This document shows, one piece after another, positions 7,604 to 15,671 of a stretch of 35,081 nucleotides of DNA (position 1 is the stretch's first letter; every line of letters starts with the position of its first letter). Position numbers and translations under genes: made by a program. The stretch is from Bacteroidota bacterium (lineage in GTDB: Bacteria > Bacteroidota > Bacteroidia > Chitinophagales > LD1), in the NCBI GenBank assembly GCA_003165895.1, contig PMXD01000377.1, forward strand, positions 20,327 to 55,407. Direction: 5' to 3'. A model generated the notes under the pieces. It was not told the origin of the DNA. It ran no database searches and worked only from the letters and a program-made list of their open reading frames with translations.

Positions 7604-8506
7604 TTACCGGTACCTTGGGTGAAATTGCATGATTGTGCTTCGCAAATAATCCCGGTCTAAGTGTGTATATATTTCAGTTGTTGTAATAGATGCATGGCCC
7701 AGCATTTCCTGCACAGCGCGTAAATCGGCCCCGCCTTCAATTAAATGGGTGGCAAATGAATGACGGAAAGTATGGGGCGAAATTATTTTTTGCAGGCCAA
7801 TCTTTTCAGCACATGCTTTAATGACGGTAAACACATACATGCGTGTTAACCGCTTACCGCGCCGATTTAAAAAAAGCATATCCTCCTCTCCTTTTTGCAC
7901 GGGTACATGCACCCTTACATTATCTATATAAAGCCTTATTTGCTTAATAGCCTGCGAGCCAATGGGCACCAGCCGTTCTTTATTGCCCTTACCAATCACC
8001 TTAATAAATTCAACATCCAGAAACAGGCTTGATATTTTAAGATTTATCAATTCGCTTACCCGCAGGCCCGAACTATATAAAACTTCCATCATTGCGCGGT
8101 TACGGGCGCCTTCCTGCGTGCTAAGGTCAATAGCGGCCAGCAATGCATTTATTTCCTCTATAGAAAGTGTATCGGGCAATTTTCTCGCCAGTTTGGGTGC
8201 CGAGAGTAATTCGGCCGGATTAACCGAAACAATATCTTCTATCATTAAATACTTATAGAAAGCGCGGATACCTGAAATAATCCGGGCCTGGGAATGAGCA
8301 TCAAAACCCAACTCGTGGATGGTTTTTACAAAGCCTTCCAGGTGCTCCAGCTTTATTTCATCAACATTCAACAAAAGCTTTTCAGCATCCAGGTAATTTA
8401 CCAGTTTGCCTATGTCGCGCAGGTATGCCTCAACGGAGTTTTGAGAAAGCGATTTCTCTAACTGCAGGTAGCTTTTAAAACCTTTTATGTACGACTGCCA
8501 CGACAT
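7604..8506 (-). CDS. xerD: Tyrosine recombinase XerD
   Basis: Site-specific recombinase that, with its partner, resolves chromosome dimers at dif before division. The 300-residue length is typical. The N-terminal SAM-like core-binding domain covers about residues 1-95. The catalytic domain shows all active-site residues: R149 (SGLRVSEL), K173 (IGKGNKER), H245 and R248 (PHTFRHSFATHL), H271 (MLGHAS) and the nucleophile Y280 (TEIYTHL). XerD rather than XerC is chosen from the overall pattern and from the adjacent aroQ, a common Bacteroidota neighbour; the two paralogues cannot be separated with certainty by eye. The gene converges with the 7245 gene. A 14-bp inverted repeat element separates its start from aroQ. 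Confidence 0.93.
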   Translation of the reverse strand: MSWQSYIKGFKSYLQLEKSLSQNSVEAYLRDIGKLVNYLDAEKLLLNVDEIKLEHLEGFVKTIHELGFDAHSQARIISGIRAFYKYLMIEDIVSVNPAELLSAPKLARKLPDTLSIEEINALLAAIDLSTQEGARNRAMMEVLYSSGLRVSELINLKISSLFLDVEFIKVIGKGNKERLVPIGSQAIKQIRLYIDNVRVHVPVQKGEEDMLFLNRRGKRLTRMYVFTVIKACAEKIGLQKIISPHTFRHSFATHLIEGGADLRAVQEMLGHASITTTEIYTHLDRDYLRSTIMQFHPRYR

Positions 8507-8523
8507 GTTTAAATACGTTTACT

Positions 8524-8645
8524 ACTAAGGCACTAAGAACACAAAGAAACACTAAGATTAATAAAGAAGAAATCAAGGCAATTCAGGCATTCCGGCTAAA
8601 ATTCTCCTTAGTGCAACTTAGTGAGCTTAGTGCCTTAGTGGTTAA
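8524..8645. repeat. CACTAAG/CACAAAG-word palindrome
   Basis: ACTAAGGCACTAAG at 8524-8537 is exactly the reverse complement of 8626-8639, enclosing further CACAAAG, CACTAAG and CTTAGTG words. A related element lies at 24363-24463. It fills the divergent gap between xerD and aroQ, so promoter elements may be embedded in it. Confidence 0.75.
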
Positions 8646-8722
8646 TTTCCCTAAAATACCTTGGATTCAGTGATTAAAATTTCCGAGTTTCGGTTTTCGA
8701 AACTGAAATCTAAGCTGAAAAT

Positions 8723-9148
8723 ATGAGCGCAAAGAAAATAATCATCATCAACGGTCCTAATCTTAATTTGCTGGGCAAACGCGAACCGGATATTTATGGC
8801 AACATGAGTTTTGAAGATTTCTTTGCCGAGCTTAAAGAAATATACAGTGCCGAAATTCAGTTAAGTCAGTACCAAAGCAATGTGGAAGGTGAGCTGATTA
8901 ATAAAATACAGGAGGTAGGTTTTAGCTATCACGGTATAATACTTAACGCCGGAGGATATACGCATACCAGCGTTGCCCTTAGAGATGCCGTGGCAGCCGT
9001 TAAAACGCCTGTAATAGAAGTGCATATCAGCAATCCTTATGCGCGCGAGGAGTTCAGGCAACATTCGCTTATCAGCGGAGTTTGCAAAGGGATTATTGCA
9101 GGATTTGGGTTGGAGAGTTATGTGCTGGCGCTGGATAGCTTTTTGTAA
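8723..9148 (+). CDS. aroQ: 3-dehydroquinate dehydratase, type II
   Basis: Third step of the shikimate pathway: reversible trans-dehydration of 3-dehydroquinate by a dodecameric flavodoxin-like enzyme. Length is 141 residues, normal for type II. The signature INGPNLNLLGKREPDIYG holds the catalytic Y25 on its flexible lid. YQSNVEGELINKI gives the conserved SN.EGE loop, LNAGGYTHTSVALRDA binds substrate (N76, H81), and EVHISNPYAREEFR supplies catalytic H101. It is single and complete, with its own start after the repeat element, and convergent with the next gene. Confidence 0.97.
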   Translation: MSAKKIIIINGPNLNLLGKREPDIYGNMSFEDFFAELKEIYSAEIQLSQYQSNVEGELINKIQEVGFSYHGIILNAGGYTHTSVALRDAVAAVKTPVIEVHISNPYAREEFRQHSLISGVCKGIIAGFGLESYVLALDSFL

Positions 9149-9254
9149 TGTGATAATTAGCCAATGTGATGATGTGATAATGAACAGCCGCCAACTTAGA
9201 TAAAGAAGGCCAACCGCAATTATCACATTGGCTAATTGTCACATCATCACATTA
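9148..9254. repeat. AATGTGAT-word inverted repeat
   Basis: AATGTGATAATTAGCCAATG with GATGTGATAAT follows the aroQ stop codon. It is mirrored by ATTATCACATTGGCTAATTG and CACATCATCACATTA at about 9219-9254. The whole convergent gap is one imperfect palindrome and could end transcription from both sides. Confidence 0.7.
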
Positions 9255-9974
9255 TTTTTCCAACCCACTCAACCTGATATACTTCTTATAGTCGGTAGTA
9301 ATGGTCTTCATAATCTCGTAATCTGAATGGTTTTTCAGGTAATCGAGTGGCAGGTTGCAGAATTTGATAAAATCGTCAAAGTTCTTCTCCGGAAGGTCTG
9401 TTATTTTCTTTTCGTTGTAGTAAGTCAACAGTTCTTTAAACACTTTTTGCCGGTCATCTTCCTGTATCTGTCCTTTTAGTTTCTCGCGCTCCTTGGCCCT
9501 TGCGCTGAACACTTCGTACAAGGCGCTGATAGGGCTGGAAAAAGGCTGAATTTCGGGCCTTTCCAGTTCTTTAGGTGTAATACCCAATCTTTTCCTTTCC
9601 GCTTCTATCTGCTCCAGGGTTTTAGGCGCTTTTACCACCACATCATGCAAGCCAATGGCAAAGGGGCTAAGGAAAATAAAGAGGGCATATTCACTTTTCC
9701 CCACTGAATCTGTTACCGAAACCTGTATAGTTTTATAACCCGGAAAAAAAACAAAAAGGGTATCGTGCTGATATATCAGGTGTTCGGCAAAGCCACTGGC
9801 ATCCGTTGCAAAGGTTTCACTTATTTTTGGGTCAATAATGTTAACACCTGCCAACGCCCGGCGCGAATAGCCATCAAAAACCGACAACTTAATTTTCACC
9901 TTATCTGACTGTGAAAAAGAGGATAGAAAGGAAAGAGATAACAACAATAAAATTACAGGCCGGATGAACCTCAT
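9252..9974 (-). CDS. Exported carboxypeptidase-regulatory-like domain protein
   Basis: The start is placed at 9974 (MRFIRPVILLLLSLSFLSSF), which gives a clean Sec signal peptide. The open frame continues 27 codons further upstream but with no recognisable protein sense. After cleavage near SFSQ comes a beta-sandwich of about 90 residues (KVKIKLSVFDGYSRRALAGVNI..TFATDASGFAEHLIYQHDTLFVFFPGYKTIQVSV). This is the carboxypeptidase-D regulatory-like fold used in Bacteroidota surface proteins and TonB-dependent receptors. The second half, from about residue 130, is helical and highly charged (EQIEAERKRLGITPKELERPEIQPF). This shape is shared by a family of small periplasmic proteins in Bacteroidota with no function I can name. 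It converges with aroQ. Confidence 0.8.
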   Translation of the reverse strand: MRFIRPVILLLLSLSFLSSFSQSDKVKIKLSVFDGYSRRALAGVNIIDPKISETFATDASGFAEHLIYQHDTLFVFFPGYKTIQVSVTDSVGKSEYALFIFLSPFAIGLHDVVVKAPKTLEQIEAERKRLGITPKELERPEIQPFSSPISALYEVFSARAKEREKLKGQIQEDDRQKVFKELLTYYNEKKITDLPEKNFDDFIKFCNLPLDYLKNHSDYEIMKTITTDYKKYIRLSGLEK

Positions 9975-10053
9975 GCCGCGAATATAACTAAGATTTGAAG
10001 TGGACAAAGTTTTAGGAAACACGCATAAATGAATAAAAAATTTGAATTGAAAC

Positions 10054-10100
10054 ACCGGCTTTTAGGGCACTTTAACACCCTATGCCTCAAAAACGCCGGT
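10054..10100 (-). terminator. Probable terminator of the biotin cluster
   Basis: ACCGGC (10054-10059) / GCCGGT (10095-10100) with inner TAGGG (10063-10067) / CCCTA (10078-10082) forms an interrupted hairpin downstream of bioA. The minus-strand flank is only moderately U-rich, hence the low confidence. Confidence 0.4.
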
Positions 10101-10153
10101 AAAGCAGTTTTATTATAACAGGAAGAATGAAATCCAGGTTATGGTTATCGCAA

Positions 10154-11440
10154 TCACCCACGAGTATTTAAAAACTCATTAATAGCAGCATATACCTTCT
10201 GCATATCATCAGCAGAAGTGCAAAACGGAGGGAGGATATAAATGATATTGCCTAAAGGGCGCAGTATTATCTTCCTCTCCATAAAAAACGCATACGCCCG
10301 GTCGCGGATATTACTGAGGTAGCCGCCGGTATCTTCAGTATTTAATTCTATAGCTAAAATGGTTCCCCGGCAACGAACGTCCGTTATAGAAGGGTTTTCT
10401 TTTATTTCGTTAACAAAAGACCTGTGCAATTTTTCTATTTCCGCCACTTTATCAAGCGTTCCTTCTTTCTCAAATAATTCAAGGCTTGCAATGCCCGCAA
10501 CACACCCCAGCGGGTTGGCGGTATAACTGTGTCCATGAAAAAACATTTTAGCCTTGTCGTTTGAAAGAAAGGCCTCGTAAATATCCTGAGTACAGGTTGT
10601 GGCAGCAAAGGGTAAAAACCCACCGGTAATGCCCTTCGATAAACAAATAATATCAGGCTTGTTTTGGCAATAATCGGTAGCCAGAAACTTTCCTGTGCGG
10701 CCAAAGCCGGTCATTACCTCATCGGCTATAGTAATGATATTATTCGTCTTGCAAACCCCCATTAATTCGCCTAAAACCTGTTCAGAATACATGAGCATAC
10801 CGCCGGAGCCTAATACCAGCGGCTCAAAAATAAAGCCTGCAATTTCTTTATGCCCATAGCGCTGAATCAAAGCGTTTAATTCATCCAACGCCAGTTGCTC
10901 CTGTCCCGGAACCGGTGTAGGAATAAACTCCACATCAAACAACAGGTTCTGAAACGGGGCCGTAAAAACACCTCTTGCGCTTACGCTCATGGCCCCAAAT
11001 GTATCGCCGTGATAGGCATCTTTAAACGCAATTATCTTTTTTCTTTCCTGGCCTTTGTTCCACCAAAACTGCAGCGCCATTTTAATAGCCACTTCAACCG
11101 CCGTAGACCCATTATCTGAATAAAATATTTTTTGGTGAAATGGAATGCGCTTCAATAACATTTCAGCCAGTTGAACAGCTGTTGGATGCGTGAAACCAGC
11201 AAAAATAACCTGCTCTAATTTTTGCGCCTGCGCGTAAATAGCTGCGGCTATATATGGGTGGCCGTGGCCATGTATATTTGTCCACCAGCTTGAAACGGCA
11301 TCCAGGTATTGTGCTCCGTTTTCGTCATATAAGTAACTTCCCTCTCCCCGAACCATAGGGATGAACGGCAAAGCATCCTTCATCTGGGTGTAAGGGTGCC
11401 AGATTAGTTCCCGGTCTTTATTTTGAAGTGTTGAATCCAT
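10154..11440 (-). CDS. bioA: Adenosylmethionine-8-amino-7-oxononanoate transaminase BioA
   Basis: PLP enzyme that transfers the amino group of S-adenosylmethionine to KAPA, giving DAPA, the third step of the biotin ring assembly. The 428-residue length is normal. Signature parts are LIWHPYTQM near the start, the substrate-site SSWWTNIHGHGHP, PLP phosphate-binding YSDNGSTAVEVAIKMA, IADEVMTGFGRTGK, and the Schiff-base lysine K269 in LSKGITGGFLPFA. The Trp-Trp and Tyr pattern near the N-terminus separates BioA from ordinary class III aminotransferases. It is the last gene of the cluster; a 102-base gap with CGCAAAG words separates it from bioD. Confidence 0.97.
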   Translation of the reverse strand: MDSTLQNKDRELIWHPYTQMKDALPFIPMVRGEGSYLYDENGAQYLDAVSSWWTNIHGHGHPYIAAAIYAQAQKLEQVIFAGFTHPTAVQLAEMLLKRIPFHQKIFYSDNGSTAVEVAIKMALQFWWNKGQERKKIIAFKDAYHGDTFGAMSVSARGVFTAPFQNLLFDVEFIPTPVPGQEQLALDELNALIQRYGHKEIAGFIFEPLVLGSGGMLMYSEQVLGELMGVCKTNNIITIADEVMTGFGRTGKFLATDYCQNKPDIICLSKGITGGFLPFAATTCTQDIYEAFLSNDKAKMFFHGHSYTANPLGCVAGIASLELFEKEGTLDKVAEIEKLHRSFVNEIKENPSITDVRCRGTILAIELNTEDTGGYLSNIRDRAYAFFMERKIILRPLGNIIYILPPFCTSADDMQKVYAAINEFLNTRG

Positions 11441-11474
11441 TTAATACAATTTTACGACCAAGCTTAAATACAGA

Positions 11475-11519
11475 ATACATTTTATCGCAAAGGCGCGAAG
11501 GATGCAAAGAACGCAAAAA
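11475..11519. repeat. CGCAAAG-word repeat
   Basis: ATACATTTTATCGCAAAGG followed by CGCGAAGGATGCAAAGAACGC. The first 18 bases recur with one change at 34273-34290 before paiB. It lies between bioD and bioA. Confidence 0.55.
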
Positions 11520-11542
11520 TCAGATACAACAGTTTAATTCAC

Positions 11543-12175
11543 TTAAAGCATGGCAGTTTTTAGTTTCTGCGCCTGTAGATGTATAAACTCATTGTTGATT
11601 ATTGTTGCTTCGTCTATCCGTGCAAGTATTTTTGTTTGGCCAAAGTGCCGGATGACTTCTTCGTTATCAAGGAAATTATCGCCGCTGAAAATAAGGCCTG
11701 ACAATTGAATACCTCTTTGCTTCAATAATTCAATACTAAGCAGGGTGTGATTGATGCTACCCAGATAGTTTTTGCAAACCAACACTACCGGGGCCCGTAA
11801 CGCGCTTATGAGATCCGCTACACACTCTTTGTCGTTCAATGGCACAAGCAAGCCTCCTGCGCCTTCTATTATTAAATGGCGTGTAGTAACAGGGGGAATG
11901 CATTTTTTCAACTCAATCTGAACTCCTTCCAGCTTGGCGGCGTAATAGGGAGAGGATGCTGTTTTCAAACGATAGGCCTCCGGATGAATTTTGGAAACAG
12001 GATTTGAGATTAAAGACTTAACGGTAACCGTATCGCTGATATCAAGATTACCACATTGAATGGGTTTCCAGTAATCAGCTTTTAAAGCTTCTACCAAAAC
12101 TGCTGAAGCAATAGTTTTACCAACACCGGTTCCAATACCGGTTACAAAAATATTTTTGGGTAGCGTTTGCATCAA
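11543..12175 (-). CDS. bioD: Dethiobiotin synthetase BioD
   Basis: ATP-dependent carboxylase that closes the ureido ring of dethiobiotin from DAPA and CO2. The 210-residue P-loop protein has FVTGIGTGVGKT with Walker A at 13-21. It also has YWKPIQCG (switch I lysine), the YRLKTASSPYYAA substrate region and LIIEGAGGLLVPL, the family's Walker B/EGAGG motif. Its ATG overlaps the bioF stop by four bases (ATGA), so the two are translationally coupled. Confidence 0.96.
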   Translation of the reverse strand: MMQTLPKNIFVTGIGTGVGKTIASAVLVEALKADYWKPIQCGNLDISDTVTVKSLISNPVSKIHPEAYRLKTASSPYYAAKLEGVQIELKKCIPPVTTRHLIIEGAGGLLVPLNDKECVADLISALRAPVVLVCKNYLGSINHTLLSIELLKQRGIQLSGLIFSGDNFLDNEEVIRHFGQTKILARIDEATIINNEFIHLQAQKLKTAML

Positions 12176-13302
12176 AGGGAATTAATTACTTCAGCAAGTT
12201 TAATCACTTCCTGTTGGGTATTAAAACTATGAATGCAGATTCGTATCCTCTCTGTGCCTTTGGCCACCGTTGGATAAAGGATAGCGCGCACATCAAAGCC
12301 TGCTTGTTGAATATTAAAAGCTATTTGCTTGGCTTGTTCGTTGCCCTGCACAATTAAGGATTGAATAGGGCTTTTGCCACCACTCAGTTTAAACCTGGTT
12401 CCGCCCATGAATTGCTGCTGAAAGATGTCTACCAACGCAAATAAGTCTTTCCTTTTCGAATCGGCCTCCAATAAAAACCGGTGCGCACATTTAATTGTTG
12501 CCAGCGAATGAAAAGGCAACGCGGTAGAGAAAATAAACGGGCGGCAATAGTTAATCATAAATACCTTCAGGTCTTCGCTGCAAAGCATTACAGCGCCGTG
12601 CGCGCCAAGTGCTTTGCCAAAAGTATTAATCCTTACCAGGCATTTGTCTTCCAGTTTTAAATCGGCAACCACTCCCCTGCCTTTATCTCCGCAAATACCC
12701 ACCGCATGTGCTTCGTCAACAATTAATCCCGCATCATATTTTTCGCAAAGCGCAGCTATCTCTTTCAACGGAGCAAAATCCCCATCCATAGAGTATACCG
12801 ACTCAATTACTACATATTTTAAGCCCTTAGCAGCAGCAAGTTTCTTTTCAAGGTCTGTTACATCATTATGGGCAAAGCCTGCTGAACCGGCGCGGCTATT
12901 GCGTATACCATCGTGGATAGAAGCATGCACCAATTCGTCGTAAACAATAGTATCTCCCCGGTAAGGCAGGCTTGAAAGCACACCATAATTAGCATCAAAA
13001 CCGGAATTGAAAATCAAAGCAGATTCAGCGTTGTAGAACTCTGCTAAAAACCATTCTACCGATTCTGCATATTCGCTGTTACCGGATAGTAATCTTGAAC
13101 CGGTAGAACCCAAAAAGTATTCCTCTGCAGATTTTGTTTCAAGTTCAACACGCCATTTCAATTCTTCATCGCGAGCAAAGCCAAGATAGTCGTTGGAATA
13201 AAAATCCGTGAGGCCTTTAATTACTTTAAGGGAACGAATGTTGTTTTCGCTGTGCCGCTGCTGGATTTTGGCTTTAATATATTGTTGGATAGGAATGCTC
13301 AT
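12172..13302 (-). CDS. bioF: 8-amino-7-oxononanoate synthase BioF
   Basis: PLP-dependent alpha-oxoamine synthase joining pimeloyl-thioester and alanine to KAPA. Of its 376 residues the key ones are visible: FYSNDYLGFA near the start, STGSRLLSGNS, FNSGFDANYGVLSSL, the ring-stacking histidine in DELVHASIHDG, DEAHAVG, and the internal aldimine K230 in TFGKALGAHGA. KBL (threonine catabolism) is the main alternative, but overlap with bioD and the cluster settle the call. A palindromic repeat lies between this gene and bioB, so the transcript probably folds there. Confidence 0.96.
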   Translation of the reverse strand: MSIPIQQYIKAKIQQRHSENNIRSLKVIKGLTDFYSNDYLGFARDEELKWRVELETKSAEEYFLGSTGSRLLSGNSEYAESVEWFLAEFYNAESALIFNSGFDANYGVLSSLPYRGDTIVYDELVHASIHDGIRNSRAGSAGFAHNDVTDLEKKLAAAKGLKYVVIESVYSMDGDFAPLKEIAALCEKYDAGLIVDEAHAVGICGDKGRGVVADLKLEDKCLVRINTFGKALGAHGAVMLCSEDLKVFMINYCRPFIFSTALPFHSLATIKCAHRFLLEADSKRKDLFALVDIFQQQFMGGTRFKLSGGKSPIQSLIVQGNEQAKQIAFNIQQAGFDVRAILYPTVAKGTERIRICIHSFNTQQEVIKLAEVINSL

Positions 13303-13320
13303 TGCTAAATTAGTTTATCC

Positions 13321-13377
13321 CACACGCAGAGTCCCCATTCCGCAACGCCGGAAAGGGAGACTCTGCGGAGAAGTCTG
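13321..13377. repeat. Second copy of the CACACGCAGAGTCCCC element
   Basis: Matches the right half of the element at 4822-4880 (CACACGCAGAGTCCCC..ATTCCGCAA.GCCGGAAAGG..GGAGA.TCTGCG) with a few small changes. It is self-complementary: CGCAGAGTCCC pairs with GGGAGACTCTGCG. It sits between bioB and bioF. Confidence 0.75.
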
Positions 13378-13423
13378 ATTATTATTGCTTCCTGGCAAGG
13401 TTTCACCCGAATGGCGGATTTTT

Positions 13424-14413
13424 TTAATTAGCAGCCACCTCTTGCTTTTCGGCTTTGAAAGATTCTCGGGGTTTTAAGCCCAGTAATTCAAACATTTGGC
13501 GGTCGGCATCAAAATCGGGGTTGGGAGTTGTTAGTAGTTTCTCGCCGGTAAATATGGAGTTCGCTCCTGCTAAAAAGCACAAAGCCTGTTGCTCGTAGCT
13601 CATTTCATTTCTTCCGGCAGATAGCCGCACCATTGCTTTAGGCATAATGATGCGCGCGGTGGCAATCATACGTACCATTTCCCAAACATTCACGCGTTCC
13701 CTGCCTTCCATAGGCGTTCCCTTTATAGATACCAGGGCGTTAACGGGTACGGATTCAGGATGTAAAGGACGTGTTGCCAGCGTATATAAAAGTTTAATTC
13801 TGTCTTCATTAGTTTCGCCCATGCCTATGATACCGCCACAGCAAACGCTCAAACCGGCTTTCTCAACGTTATCTAAAGTTTGCAGTCTGTCTTTATATGT
13901 TCGGGTGGTAATCACGTCACCATAATATTCATCCGATGTGTCAAGATTGTGGTTGTAAGCATACAGGCCGGCTTCTTTTAAGCGGGCGGCCTGCTCTTCA
14001 GTAAGCATGCCAAGCGTGCAGCAAACTTCAAGGCCAAGGGCATTTACTCCTTTCACCATATCAATTACCTTATCAAAGTCAGAGTTATCACGAACGCTGC
14101 GCCATGCAGCGCCCATACAAAACCGGGTTGAGCCACCATTTTTCGCATTCAGGGCTTTGTCAATCACTTCTTCATAGGTCATCAGCTTATGAGCATCAAC
14201 CCCGGTATTATAACGGGCGGCCTGAGGGCAATAACCACAGTCCTCTGAGCAACCACCGGTTTTAACCGATAGCAAAGTGCAAACCTGCACCTCACCGGTG
14301 GCCTGATATTTCTTATGCACGGTAGCACCTTTAAATATTAATTCAAGCACGGGTTGGTTATATATCACCCTTATCTCATCCAGGGTCCAGTTGTTTCTTA
14401 TTTCGCTTTTCAT
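13424..14413 (-). CDS. bioB: Biotin synthase BioB
   Basis: Radical-SAM enzyme inserting sulfur into dethiobiotin in the last step. The start is set at 14413 (MKSEIRNNWTLDEIRVIYNQP), the usual N-terminus. The open frame runs 51 codons further upstream, but only through a repeat element, so those residues are not part of the protein. From this start it has 329 residues, with the 4Fe-4S triad at C55, C59 and C62 (GGCSEDCGYCPQ). The 2Fe-2S-cluster region has cysteines in RFCMGAAWR and EVCCTLGM, and an arginine ligand in VRLSAGRNEMS. It is first in the bioB-bioF-bioD-bioA order. No bioC, bioH or other pimelate-forming gene is in the window. Confidence 0.97.
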   Translation of the reverse strand: MKSEIRNNWTLDEIRVIYNQPVLELIFKGATVHKKYQATGEVQVCTLLSVKTGGCSEDCGYCPQAARYNTGVDAHKLMTYEEVIDKALNAKNGGSTRFCMGAAWRSVRDNSDFDKVIDMVKGVNALGLEVCCTLGMLTEEQAARLKEAGLYAYNHNLDTSDEYYGDVITTRTYKDRLQTLDNVEKAGLSVCCGGIIGMGETNEDRIKLLYTLATRPLHPESVPVNALVSIKGTPMEGRERVNVWEMVRMIATARIIMPKAMVRLSAGRNEMSYEQQALCFLAGANSIFTGEKLLTTPNPDFDADRQMFELLGLKPRESFKAEKQEVAAN

Positions 14414-14432
14414 AATATCAGTTTTTAATACA

Positions 14433-14552
14433 ATCCTCATCCTAAATCCTTCTCCGAGGAAGAAGGACTTTGAAATCCACCCCAAAAGGGCTGTTTTATA
14501 CCCAACCTGGAAGCCTTGGAAGCCTCTCCTTCGGAGAGGGCAGGGTGAGGAT
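14433..14552. repeat. Palindromic element between bioB and the SGNH hydrolase gene
   Basis: A 120-base block bounded by ATCCTCATCC (14433-14442) and GGGTGAGGAT (14543-14552). Inside are hairpins CCTTCTCCGAGGAAGAAGG and CCTCTCCTTCGGAGAGG. It resembles in build, though not in sequence, the elements at 22827 and 33646. Open frames on both strands pass through it, including the false N-terminal extension of bioB. Confidence 0.7.
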
Positions 14553-14575
14553 GTATTTCTTAGCAAATATAATTG

Positions 14576-15520
14576 CTAATGCGAAAGAATATAGTCTGTC
14601 ATCATTTTATGTCCGGCTTCGGAAAAATGAATTTCATCGGCAAAAAGGTATAAATCCTTCGGATTAGCGGATTTTGAGCAAAAGTCTATGGGGTCAGCAA
14701 AAGGGATATGTTGCTTAAAACAAAATTCCTTTACCATATTTTGTGGGTTTCTGGTGGCATCGTCATTTCTAACCAACTGCGACCTATAAGGCATCATCAC
14801 TACATTCATTTGCACGCCGGCCTTTCGGCAAACCTGGTTGCATTGTTCCAAATAACCCATCGATCTGATAAAAAGCCTGCCATTAGCAACATAAAGCCTT
14901 GAATCGTACCGAAAGTAACTATCGGAATTTTGGTAGAAAAACAACTTTATCAATTTGTAAGTGGCATAATCATCCTGAAGCAGGCTATTGATTCTGCCCA
15001 GTAAATTTGGCCGCATCATGCCGGGTAACTCTGATGGCCTGTTTCTTCCATACACATCATTCAGGCAAAAAAAGATAGTGACTTTGCTAATAGAAGAATC
15101 ATTATTGGATAAAAGAGTTTTTAATATATCCAGATATTCGCCATCGGCATAACCAATTAGCGAGTAGTTCATAATGTTGAAAGAATCAGATTTAGCCGCC
15201 ACAAAAGCAGCAAAAGTTGAGGAATCATCCATCCCTACTCCTTCTGTTACTGAGTCACCAATAAAAAGCCATTTTTTCTTTTTAGATGAATAGGGCTTTG
15301 GCCCCTTGCGGCATGCAAACTGATCGGTGTGAAATAGTTTGCCCCAAACCATGCCGGTAGCGTTTTCTTTGAGGCCGGGAGATTTGAAATACTTGTTGTC
15401 TACTATGAGCGAGGAGTCGAATTTGCGGTTGTAGATGCGGTTTAAAATGAGCCGCGATGCTATCTCAAGTATTGCAAGTAAAACAACTACAACAATTGCT
15501 GTAAAGAATCGCCTTTTCAT
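14576..15520 (-). CDS. SGNH/GDSL-family hydrolase, membrane-anchored
   Basis: Protein of 314 residues with an N-terminal membrane anchor or uncleaved signal (RFFTAIVVVVLLAILEIASRLI) and an SGNH hydrolase domain. Block I is WLFIGDSVTEGVG with nucleophile S90. An asparagine of block III is in FCLNDVYGRN (N154), and the C-terminal DEIHFSEAGH gives D295 and H298. The oxyanion glycine is probably in the LIGYADGEYLD segment. Such proteins act as esterases or acetyl-esterases on glycans or lipids in the periplasm; the substrate cannot be told. It lies upstream of bioB in the same direction, but a 120-base repeat element separates them. A role in pimeloyl-ester cleavage (as BioH) is only a thought: a periplasmic location would argue against it. 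Confidence 0.8.
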   Translation of the reverse strand: MKRRFFTAIVVVVLLAILEIASRLILNRIYNRKFDSSLIVDNKYFKSPGLKENATGMVWGKLFHTDQFACRKGPKPYSSKKKKWLFIGDSVTEGVGMDDSSTFAAFVAAKSDSFNIMNYSLIGYADGEYLDILKTLLSNNDSSISKVTIFFCLNDVYGRNRPSELPGMMRPNLLGRINSLLQDDYATYKLIKLFFYQNSDSYFRYDSRLYVANGRLFIRSMGYLEQCNQVCRKAGVQMNVVMMPYRSQLVRNDDATRNPQNMVKEFCFKQHIPFADPIDFCSKSANPKDLYLFADEIHFSEAGHKMMTDYILSH

Positions 15521-15530
15521 GAGATAAAGT

Positions 15531-15653
15531 ATTGCCTTCTGCTCTAGCTGACAAATGGCTTATTATTTAGATTCCAGCTTTAGGCAAAAAGAGAGATTTG
15601 GCTAAAGCCAGTTCTCTGATCAATTGCTTCCGTCAGCTAAAGCAGACGGTAAT
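15531..15653. repeat. MITE-like element with 22-bp terminal inverted repeats
   Basis: ATTGCCTTCTGCTCTAGCTG starts at 15531 and its inverted partner GTCAGCTAAAGCAGACGGTA starts at 15632; 19 of 22 positions pair. The inner part has TTTGGCTAAAGCCA-type words. A second copy begins at 35020 and runs off the window end. It spans the divergent gap between the SGNH gene and paaD, so it may carry or disturb both promoters. Confidence 0.75.
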
Positions 15654-15671
15654 ATGCTTCAAAGAAATAAG

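Noticed and set aside
14414-14566. 51-codon N-terminal extension of bioB
   Set aside because: It is the translation of a palindromic repeat; BioB proteins start at the MKSEIRNNW-type sequence.
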